The translations under genes were made by a program, and so were the position numbers. The notes beneath the pieces are model-generated. The model ran no database searches, was not told where the DNA came from, and worked only from the letters and a program-made list of their open reading frames with translations. Source: an uncultured Christensenellaceae bacterium (lineage in GTDB: Bacteria > Bacillota > Clostridia > Christensenellales > MGBC116941). Taken from it: a stretch of DNA of 10,838 nt. The DNA lies in the NCBI GenBank assembly GCA_910585035.1, contig CAJUEF010000018.1, forward strand, positions 1-10,838, written 5' to 3'. Shown one piece after another: positions 5,362 through 10,838 of this stretch; within the stretch, counting starts at the first letter, position 1, and every line of letters starts with the position of its first letter.

Positions 5362-6618
5362 ATGTTTGTAGACAAGGTTAAAATATTTATTAAGGCAGGA
5401 AGCGGCGGGGATGGACACGTATCTTTTCACAGAGAAAAATATGTGGCATGCGGCGGTCCTGACGGCGGAGATGGTGGAAACGGCGGAAGCATTGTTTTTG
5501 TGGCAAAGGATAATATGTATACGCTGCTGGATTTTCGGTATAAAAAGCATTTTAGGGCGGCAAACGGCACTCAAGGTCTGCCCAAAAACTGTAGGGGAAA
5601 AAACGGAGAAAATCTGATTATAGAGGTGCCCGTAGGCACAGTTGTAAAAGACGCTGAAACAGGCGGTGTAATTGCTGATATGCACAGAGCAGGAATGGAA
5701 AAGACAGTGCTTTCAGGAGGAAGGGGAGGCAAGGGAAACGCCCGTTTTGCAACGCCTACCAGGCAAGCGCCTAAATTTGCTACACCCGGGGTTAAAACTG
5801 AGGAGCACGCTGTTATTTTAGAGCTGAAAACTATTGCTGATATTGGTCTTGTAGGTTTTCCAAATGTGGGTAAGTCTACGCTTTTATCGGTTATTACAAG
5901 GGCTAAGCCTAAAATTGCGAACTATCACTTTACAACTCTTTCACCAAATATAGGAATATTGTCTATATTTGATAAATCTTATGCCGTTGCGGATATACCC
6001 GGTTTAATTGAGGGGGCAAAAGATGGAGTTGGTCTTGGTCATGATTTTTTAAGGCATATTGAACGTACCCGTATGCTGGTGCATGTGCTGGACGCATCGG
6101 GCTGTGAGGGAAGAGATCCTCTTGAGGATTATAATATAATCTCGAAAGAGCTGGAGGAGTTTAACAGTGTTTTAAGCAGCCGTCCTACTATTGTGGTGTG
6201 TAATAAAATGGATGTGCCGCAGGCAAAGGATAATTATGAGCGTATAAAAGATTCACTAAAAGATAAAATGGTTATTCCCATAAGCGCAGTGACTAGACAA
6301 GGACTGGACGAGCTTATGAAAGAGATTAACAGTCTCCTTAGCAAGCTGCCGCCGGTGACTGTTTATGAGGAAGAGGAAGTACTTATTGACAGCTCTAAAA
6401 AGGAATATAGGGTAGAGCGCAAAGGCGATGTGTTTATTATTGAGGGCACTATGGTTGAGGATATATTTTCAAGGGTGTATCCAAAGGATCCGGATAGTAT
6501 GCGCTATTTCCAAAAGCTGCTTATTAAAACGGGAATAATTGAAGAACTTCGTAGCAAAGGCGCTGTAGACGGCAGTTTAGTACGTATGGGCGGAGTTGAA
6601 TTTGATTTTATAGACTAA
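5362..6618 (+). CDS. obg: Obg family GTPase (ribosome assembly)
   Basis: Obg is an essential P-loop GTPase that binds the large ribosomal subunit in late assembly and links growth state to ppGpp. All three domains are visible. The Gly-rich Obg fold covers residues 1 to about 158, including GGPDGGDGGNGG and SGGRGGKGNARFATPTRQAP. The G domain covers about 159-328, with G1 GFPNVGKST (165-173), the TTLSPN switch (191-196), G3 DIPG (211-214), G4 NKMD (281-284) and G5 SAV (308-310). The C-terminal OCT domain covers about 338-418. The 418-aa length fits Firmicutes Obg with an OCT domain. The ATG at 5362 has AAAGGA around 5348-5352. Unlike the common rplU-rpmA-obg order, nth lies upstream. yhbY follows after 48 bases, and I expect one transcript through holA. 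Confidence 0.97.
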   Translation: MFVDKVKIFIKAGSGGDGHVSFHREKYVACGGPDGGDGGNGGSIVFVAKDNMYTLLDFRYKKHFRAANGTQGLPKNCRGKNGENLIIEVPVGTVVKDAETGGVIADMHRAGMEKTVLSGGRGGKGNARFATPTRQAPKFATPGVKTEEHAVILELKTIADIGLVGFPNVGKSTLLSVITRAKPKIANYHFTTLSPNIGILSIFDKSYAVADIPGLIEGAKDGVGLGHDFLRHIERTRMLVHVLDASGCEGRDPLEDYNIISKELEEFNSVLSSRPTIVVCNKMDVPQAKDNYERIKDSLKDKMVIPISAVTRQGLDELMKEINSLLSKLPPVTVYEEEEVLIDSSKKEYRVERKGDVFIIEGTMVEDIFSRVYPKDPDSMRYFQKLLIKTGIIEELRSKGAVDGSLVRMGGVEFDFID

Positions 6619-6666
6619 TGTATTTTTATATACTATATATTTATTAAACAACAAAGGAGTGAACTT

Positions 6667-6963
6667 GTGTTGACAAGTAAGCAAAGGGCCTATTTAAAAA
6701 GCAAGGCCAACGGAATAGAAAGTATTTTCCAGGTGGGCAAAGCTTCTGTAGGGGATAACATGGTAACGCAAATTGCACAGGCGCTTAAAAAGCGAGAACT
6801 TATTAAAATAAGCATTTTGCAAAATTGCGATGACGACGTTAGAGACGTTGCGGAGGAAATAGCAAGGCAAACAGAAGCTGAGGTTGTGGCATGTATTGGG
6901 AAAAAGGCGATATTATACAAGGAGAACAAAGATCAAAAGCTATACGATTTAAGCAAAATATAA
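6667..6963 (+). CDS. yhbY: YhbY-type RNA-binding protein (CRS1_YhbY domain)
   Basis: YhbY is a small KH-like RNA-binding protein that associates with pre-50S ribosomal particles, which fits its place directly behind obg. The 98-aa product is one CRS1_YhbY domain. It begins LTSKQRAYLKSKAN, then has FQVGKASVGDNMVTQI (the GKxxV segment), ALKKRELIKISIL, and ends VVACIGKKAILYKEN, all typical of the family. The start is GTG at 6667, with a strong AAAGGAG SD at 6653-6659, 7 bases away; the next codon is TTG. Its last 73 bases overlap the 5' end of the comEC-like gene in another frame, so the two are probably translationally coupled. Confidence 0.95.
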   Translation: MLTSKQRAYLKSKANGIESIFQVGKASVGDNMVTQIAQALKKRELIKISILQNCDDDVRDVAEEIARQTEAEVVACIGKKAILYKENKDQKLYDLSKI

Positions 6964-8156
6964 TTTTATTTATTTTTGCTGCAACGGTTATAGGAATTTT
7001 TGCATCCTTCTATATTGATTTTGTTACAGGGGCTGCTGTGAGCATTGGCGGATTCCTTATCGGTTTGGTTCTTAAGCGGAAGAAAACAGCTTTGGTACTG
7101 TTATTTTTGTTTTTATCATTTTCAAGGGCTTATTATTTTGAGGCATCTAAAGGACAGATTAAAGACGCAAGGAATTTTGGAATACCTGTAAAGGAACAAT
7201 CTGTTACTGAATATGAGTTTTTATTTCAAAGTGAGCTGGATTTTATAAGAGGGATTCCCGCTAAGGTAATTGGCGAAAGAGGCGCTTATGTTGCGGGAGT
7301 TATGTTTGGAGATAAGTCAAACCTTGATGGAGATATTACAATTGCTTTTAGAAAGGCAGGAATAAGCCATATACTTGCTGTATCCGGTTTACATGCGGGA
7401 ATTATTATGGGCGCTTTATGTTTTGTTTTTAAAAAAGTAAAACGAAAAATACGCTTGCCTATATTATACATATTTTTAATTATGCTGGTGATTTTAAGCG
7501 GTTTTAGTCCGTCGGTGCTGCGTGCGGGGCTTATGATGGCGATATTTTTATTTGCAGATACCTTTGGATATCGTTATAATCTTTTAAATTCACTTTGTCT
7601 TGCAGGTACGATTATACTTTTAGCAGTACCTTATACGCTTTTTGATGTAGGTTTTTTACTATCCTTTAGCGCAACTCTTGGAATAGCTCTATTTTATCCT
7701 TACATATATTACAGGTTAAAGGGATTTGGAAAATACATTGGAGGAAGTATATCCATGTATACAGCTTGTCAAATAACTTCTTTACCTATAATCATTTGTG
7801 TGTTTAAAGAAATATCTGTTTTAGGCTTGCTTGGCAATTTATTTGCCGTGCCTATAGTTAGTTTTGCTCTTGTAAGCGGTATGATTGGGCTGGCGTTATA
7901 TCCTTTAGGTCTTTCCTATTATCCATTTAGCTTTTCCGCTTCATTTATGGAGATAATTGAATATATCGCAGGTGCAATAGGAAGGATTTCTTTTAGCGCA
8001 GTATCCATAGGAGCTGTTCCGGTTATTATTGTTGCACTTTACTATGGGCTTATATTTTTTATGTGTGGTTTTACATTTAACGATAGAAAATTTATTTATA
8101 CGTCCCTTGGTGCTGTTATGGTGTTTATGGGATTATGGGGACTAATGGTTTTGTAA
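6891..8156 (+). CDS. comEC: Short ComEC/Rec2-type membrane protein (Competence domain only)
   Basis: ComEC forms the inner-membrane channel through which single-stranded DNA enters during natural transformation. The Competence-domain signatures are clear: HILAVSGLHAG (160-170), GFSPSVLRAGLM (204-215) and DVGFLLSFSATLGI (252-265), in a protein with many membrane helices. Full ComEC is about 700-800 aa. This one is 421 aa. Two or three helices (about 22-80) are followed by a short linker with no room for the usual OB-fold (DUF4131) domain, and the protein ends just after the last helix, with no C-terminal metallo-beta-lactamase domain. No remnant of that domain is left: holA starts 15 bases on. 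The ATG at 6891 has GAGG at 6880-6883, 7 bases away, inside yhbY, giving a 73-base overlap. The comEC-holA-rpsT order, known from B. subtilis, is kept, so this is probably the positional orthologue. DNA uptake function is uncertain. Confidence 0.88.
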   Translation: MYWEKGDIIQGEQRSKAIRFKQNIILFIFAATVIGIFASFYIDFVTGAAVSIGGFLIGLVLKRKKTALVLLFLFLSFSRAYYFEASKGQIKDARNFGIPVKEQSVTEYEFLFQSELDFIRGIPAKVIGERGAYVAGVMFGDKSNLDGDITIAFRKAGISHILAVSGLHAGIIMGALCFVFKKVKRKIRLPILYIFLIMLVILSGFSPSVLRAGLMMAIFLFADTFGYRYNLLNSLCLAGTIILLAVPYTLFDVGFLLSFSATLGIALFYPYIYYRLKGFGKYIGGSISMYTACQITSLPIIICVFKEISVLGLLGNLFAVPIVSFALVSGMIGLALYPLGLSYYPFSFSASFMEIIEYIAGAIGRISFSAVSIGAVPVIIVALYYGLIFFMCGFTFNDRKFIYTSLGAVMVFMGLWGLMVL

Positions 8157-8171
8157 AGAGAGGAAATAAAG

Positions 8172-9179
8172 ATGGACCATCTGACATTTTTTAAGGATAT
8201 AAAAGGGCGAGTGCTTAGAAGCTATGTTTTTTTAGGTTCTGAAGAATTTGTTAAAGAAAAAGCAATGCATGAGCTTAAAGGACAAGTGCTAAATGGCGCA
8301 AATGAGGATTTTAATTTACAGATTATAGGAGAGGACGCCGAGCTGTCCGCTGTGTATGAAGCTGTGAGCACGCTGCCGTTTATGGGTGGGATGCGTCTTG
8401 TTATTTGGAATAACCCCAAGGTTTTTACAAAAGAAATGGGAGAAGGGGATTTAAATATGCTTAAAGAAATGCTTGTTACCCTTCATGACGCCGTGTGTCT
8501 TTTGATATTTATAAAAGGCGCTCCCGATAAAAGGCGAAAATATTATAAGGTGCTTAAAGAAGAAAGCAATATTGTTGAATTTAATTCTCTCAGTGATTTT
8601 GAAGCTGCAAGGTGGGTTGGCTCCTACTTTAAGAGAAACGGCAAAGAAATAGAATTACCCGTTGCGGAGGAAATAGTGGCGGCAATTGGCACTTCAGTGA
8701 TGGACTTAAATAATGAAGTAGGAAAAATCCGCGCAGCTATGGGTGAGAGGAATAAAGTAGAAAAGCAGGATTTAAAGGTGCTGAGCGGTTCTAACATTTC
8801 TTTTGATGTGTTTGAAATGATAAACTGTTTTTTGCGACGGGACAGCGAAAAAGGTATGGGAGAGCTATACCGTCTTTTAAAAAGGGGAGACAGCGGTTTT
8901 ATGATACTTGGTGCAGTTGCTTCCAAGCTGCGTGGCTATTATCAGGCAAAGGTGTTTTTAAATTCCGGAATGAATAAAGCAAAGGCAGTTGAAGCTATGG
9001 GCGGAGGATACGGTGCAAAGAGGGCGGTTAATGAATGCGAAAGTCTTTCCATGGAGCAGATAAAAAGAGGAATAGACGCTCTTGAATATGCGGATTATGC
9101 GGTGAAAAACGGTCTTTTAAGTGAAGGAGCTGCGGTGGAATATGCAGTTGCTTCTGCGTTTCTTTCCGAAACTAACTAA
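8172..9179 (+). CDS. holA: DNA polymerase III delta subunit
   Basis: HolA is the clamp-loader subunit that opens the beta sliding clamp in the replisome. The 335-aa length is normal. Family landmarks are the N-terminal YVFLGSEEFVKEKA (18-31; the degenerate P-loop-like region), LPFMGGMRLVIW (68-79) typical of the clamp-contacting segment, DLNNEVGKI (178-186), and FDVFEMINCFLRRD (211-224) opening the C-terminal collar domain. The ATG at 8172 has a GAGG SD at 8160-8163, 8 bases upstream, and is 15 bases behind the comEC-like stop, so it is the last gene of the obg transcript. No intrinsic terminator is obvious after its stop at 9179; a separate promoter begins only 18 bases further on. Confidence 0.95.
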   Translation: MDHLTFFKDIKGRVLRSYVFLGSEEFVKEKAMHELKGQVLNGANEDFNLQIIGEDAELSAVYEAVSTLPFMGGMRLVIWNNPKVFTKEMGEGDLNMLKEMLVTLHDAVCLLIFIKGAPDKRRKYYKVLKEESNIVEFNSLSDFEAARWVGSYFKRNGKEIELPVAEEIVAAIGTSVMDLNNEVGKIRAAMGERNKVEKQDLKVLSGSNISFDVFEMINCFLRRDSEKGMGELYRLLKRGDSGFMILGAVASKLRGYYQAKVFLNSGMNKAKAVEAMGGGYGAKRAVNECESLSMEQIKRGIDALEYADYAVKNGLLSEGAAVEYAVASAFLSETN

Positions 9180-9196
9180 AAACATTATTCTGTTTT

Positions 9197-9225
9197 TTGA
9201 CGTTAAAAGTCATTGCAAATATTAT
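9197..9225 (+). promoter_or_regulatory. Predicted promoter of the alpha/beta hydrolase gene
   Basis: TTGACG (9197-9202) and TATTAT (9220-9225) are 17 bases apart, both close to consensus. Transcription would begin around 9232, about 70 bases ahead of the coding start. An imperfect inverted repeat (9221-9253) covers the -10 box and start point. Confidence 0.6.
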
Positions 9226-9253
9226 GACATTTAAAACTACAATGTGACATAAT
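9221..9253. repeat. Imperfect inverted repeat over the hydrolase promoter (candidate operator)
   Basis: The left arm ATTATGACATT (9221-9231) pairs with AATGTGACATAAT (9241-9253), apart from a two-base bulge in the right arm, with a 9-base spacer. It overlaps the -10 box and the probable transcription start, the usual place for a repressor site. The region is AT-rich and no regulator gene is nearby, so this is a suggestion only. Confidence 0.35.
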
Positions 9254-9303
9254 TTAAACAATGAACAATTAGCCTGATACAAATTTTAAGGAGAAGATAT
9301 GTT

Positions 9304-10257
9304 ATGAAAGGAAAGAAAGTTATGAAAATAATTTTTATTATCACCACCTTGCTTATTGTATTACTTCTTGCAATATACATAAATCACCGAATTCGCTTAA
9401 AAAAGGAAGAAAAATTACTTTTGCCTCTTGGACAAATGGTTAAAGTTGATGGACATAATATGAGCGTTTATGCCTATGGAACAGGCGATACAACACTTGT
9501 TTTTATGTCGGGAGCAGGCACCTGTTCTCCAATACTGGATTTTAAATCTCTATATTCCCGTTTAAGCGATAAATATAAAATTGTTGTAATTGAAAAGTTT
9601 GGGTATGGTTTTAGCGATATTGTAAGTAAAAGCAGAGATATTGATTCCGTTCTTGAAGATACAAGGGCGGCGCTTAAAGCCGCAGGATTAAATGCGCCTT
9701 ATGTTCTTTGTCCACATTCTATGTCAGGACTTGAAGCATTGTACTTTGCGCAGAAATATCCTGATGAGGTATCAGGAATTATCGGACTTGATATGGCTGT
9801 TCCTAGGTACTATGACAGCATGCCCATTAATATATCAATGATGAAAGTTATGGGCAGGGCGGCAAATATAGGCGTTACTCGTTTAATTCCAGGGGCCTCA
9901 GACAGTGAAGCTATAAAACACGGCACGTTGTCAGACAAAGAAAAAGAAATCTATAAAGCTGTTTTCTACAGTCGTACTGCAACTGTAACAATGATAAAGG
10001 AAGGCGAAGCAGTGAAAGAAAATGCAAAAAAGGTAGATAATATGGGAGCGCCGCAGCTTCCGATGCTGCTGTTTATTTCAAATGGACAAGGCGGAACGGG
10101 ATTTGACGAAGAAACGTGGCGTAAAATACAGATAGACTATATTTCTAAAATTAATGGCGGTAAATACATAGAACTTGATTGCCCTCATTACGTTCATGAT
10201 TATGAGTATGATAGAATTAGTGAAAGCATCGTGGAATTTTTATCAAGTAAAGGATAA
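9304..10257 (+). CDS. Membrane-anchored alpha/beta hydrolase
   Basis: This is an alpha/beta-hydrolase-fold protein of 317 aa. Residues 8-26 form one hydrophobic helix after a Lys-rich start and before RIRLKKEEK, so it is probably a signal anchor with the enzyme outside the cell membrane. Residues 44-73 give the first strands and the HG-like loop (VFMSGAGTCS). The nucleophile elbow is CPHSMSGLEALYFAQKYP (136-153) with Ser139 in place: it is P-H-S-M-S-G, not the usual GxSxG. The C-terminal catalytic His is probably His295 in DCPHYVHDYEYD, again with Pro where Gly is common. The acid residue is not certain. Substrate is unknown; ester or peptide hydrolysis is possible. The ATG at 9304 has AAGGAG at 9288-9293, 10 bases away, and it has its own promoter. 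It lies between holA and rpsT, where no such gene is expected, so it is probably an insertion into the cluster. Confidence 0.87.
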   Translation: MKGKKVMKIIFIITTLLIVLLLAIYINHRIRLKKEEKLLLPLGQMVKVDGHNMSVYAYGTGDTTLVFMSGAGTCSPILDFKSLYSRLSDKYKIVVIEKFGYGFSDIVSKSRDIDSVLEDTRAALKAAGLNAPYVLCPHSMSGLEALYFAQKYPDEVSGIIGLDMAVPRYYDSMPINISMMKVMGRAANIGVTRLIPGASDSEAIKHGTLSDKEKEIYKAVFYSRTATVTMIKEGEAVKENAKKVDNMGAPQLPMLLFISNGQGGTGFDEETWRKIQIDYISKINGGKYIELDCPHYVHDYEYDRISESIVEFLSSKG

Positions 10258-10346
10258 TTTCAAATTTATATATTTGTTTGTCTGATATTTTAAATATTTA
10301 TAAAACTGTTTGTCTTATGGGAACAATTACAAAAAGATGAAATAAA

Positions 10347-10373
10347 AAAGAACTGTAATTAATACAGTTCTTT
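10347..10373 (-). terminator. Rho-independent terminator of rpsT
   Basis: An 11-bp perfect stem (10347-10357 with 10363-10373, AAAGAACTGTA type) has a 5-base loop. On the minus strand it is followed by TTTTTTAT. It lies just past the rpsT stop at 10391. On the plus strand a shorter TTT tail follows, so it may also stop transcripts of the hydrolase gene. Confidence 0.85.
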
Positions 10374-10390
10374 AATAATCTTAACTTAGG

Positions 10391-10651
10391 TTATGCGTTG
10401 TTAAGTCTAACAGCCATACGTGATTTGTATCTGCTAGCTGCATTCTTATGGATAACGCCCTTAGAAGCGGCTTTATCAACAGCGCTAACAGCCTGAGAGT
10501 AAGCTGCCCCGGCAGCCTGTTTATCCCCTGCTGCTGCAGCTAATTCAAACTTCTTGAAAGCGGTTTTAACTTGTGATTTAATCATTCTGTTACGAAGATT
10601 TTTTGTTTCAGTTACTTTAACGCGCTTCTTTGCTGATTTGATATTTGGCAT
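10391..10651 (-). CDS. rpsT: 30S ribosomal protein S20
   Basis: S20 is a primary binding protein of 16S rRNA in the 30S subunit. The 86-aa product is full length and Lys/Arg/Ala-rich. It starts MPNIKSAKKRVK and has TKNLRNRMIKSQVKTAFKKF, the AVDKAASKGVIHKNAASRYKSRM segment (in part) and an RLNNA end, all typical of bacterial S20. The ATG at 10649-10651 follows a strong GGGAGGTG SD. It is monocistronic here, with a clear promoter upstream and a terminator downstream. The strand is opposite to holA, with the hydrolase gene in between. E. coli S20 represses its own translation; no such structure is obvious in this short leader. Confidence 0.98.
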   Translation of the reverse strand: MPNIKSAKKRVKVTETKNLRNRMIKSQVKTAFKKFELAAAAGDKQAAGAAYSQAVSAVDKAASKGVIHKNAASRYKSRMAVRLNNA

Positions 10652-10682
10652 GAATTCACCTCCCAGTATTTATAACATATAT

Positions 10683-10711
10683 ATTTTAGCACCTTTGCAT
10701 ATTATTTGCAA
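10683..10711 (-). promoter_or_regulatory. Promoter of rpsT
   Basis: On the minus strand TTGCAA (10706-10711) and TAAAAT (10683-10688) are 17 bases apart, with TG one base before the -10 (extended -10). Transcription would start near 10676, giving a leader of about 25 bases. This fits strong, growth-linked expression of a ribosomal protein gene. Confidence 0.75.
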
Positions 10712-10728
10712 GAAAAATTCTGTTTTTT

Positions 10729-10771
10729 CTACTTCTCTTTTGGAAAAAAGAGAAGTAGCAAGAGAAAACCT
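10729..10771 (+). repeat. Dispersed hairpin repeat, copy B
   Basis: The arms 10729-10741 and 10746-10758 pair perfectly (13 bp, CTACTTCTCTTTT) around GGAA. The hairpin is followed by CAAGAGAAAACCT. Positions 10744-10771 are an exact reverse complement of 5275-5302. The copy sits upstream of the rpsT promoter. It has no coding capacity and no T-run for termination. It is the second clear copy of the element seen between nth and obg. Confidence 0.75.
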
Positions 10772-10774
10772 AAT

Positions 10775-10816
10775 GTATTTATAATTAAATATCTTGTATT
10801 TGTAATTAAGTATCTT
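10775..10816. repeat. Tandem repeat of a 21-bp AT-rich unit
   Basis: Two adjacent 21-base units, GTATTTATAATTAAATATCTT and GTATTTGTAATTAAGTATCTT, differ at two positions. A partial, diverged third unit (TGATTAAATATTT) follows from 10817. No gene is visible from 10652 to the window end, apart from the rpsT promoter and the hairpin repeat. Confidence 0.6.
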
Positions 10817-10838
10817 TGATTAAATATTTATTTTTGTA

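Noticed and set aside
5263..5685. Minus-strand open frame of 140 codons across the start of obg
   Set aside because: It is the antisense shadow of the Gly-rich obg start and two hairpins, with an unlikely Phe/Ser/Cys-rich composition and no SD.
9187..9215. Terminator after holA (TTTTTTGACG...AAAAGTCA)
   Set aside because: The complementarity is too short, and the T-run precedes the fold on the plus strand. The TTGACG there fits a promoter -35 better.
1..10838. Defence island, prophage, toxin-antitoxin or CRISPR system
   Set aside because: No nuclease other than Nth, no integrase or transposase, no regularly spaced repeats and no toxin-antitoxin pair is visible. The small genes do not fit known toxin or antitoxin families.

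Overview
The window is low-GC bacterial DNA with purine-rich Shine-Dalgarno (SD) sites, frequent GTG/TTG starts and AT-rich intergenic hairpins. Its genes (obg, yhbY, a comEC-holA-rpsT cluster, YoaP-type GNAT, Ldh2-type dehydrogenase) fit a member of the Firmicutes/Bacillota, most likely a clostridial lineage. Species cannot be fixed from the sequence. No rRNA, tRNA, CRISPR array, transposase or phage gene is visible.

Layout. (1) 1-93 is the 3' end of an unidentified gene. An AT-rich gap follows, then an acidic hypothetical protein (294-806) with a clear intrinsic terminator. (2) 1044-4112 lies on the minus strand. In transcription order it holds a Met-rich hypothetical protein, a GNAT acetyltransferase, an Ldh2-family malate/L-lactate-type dehydrogenase, and a GNAT fused to a YoaP thioredoxin-like domain. 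The last three look like one small operon for modifying small molecules. Its predicted promoter, its first ribosome binding site and a terminator-like hairpin are packed into one 46-bp inverted repeat. (3) A divergent small hypothetical gene (4188-4481) precedes nth (endonuclease III), which has a near-consensus promoter. (4) 5362-9179 is a housekeeping block on the plus strand: obg (ribosome-assembly GTPase), yhbY (pre-50S binding protein), a short comEC-like channel gene and holA (DNA polymerase III delta). (5) A membrane-anchored alpha/beta hydrolase with its own promoter follows. (6) rpsT (ribosomal protein S20) lies on the minus strand with a textbook promoter, SD and terminator.

Two kinds of biology meet here. 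The core replication, repair and translation genes are intact by their motifs. The comEC-like protein retains the polytopic Competence domain but lacks both the usual OB-fold and the C-terminal metallo-beta-lactamase domain, yet it sits in the conserved comEC-holA-rpsT neighbourhood. Between genes, a hairpin-forming dispersed repeat occurs in two near-identical inverted copies (about 5275-5317 and 10729-10771), with a related longer hairpin at 5190-5229.

I see no defence system or clearly new multi-gene system. The best leads are the short ComEC, the compact regulatory palindrome at 3498-3543, the hairpin repeat family and the divergent pair of unknown genes at 3552-4481.
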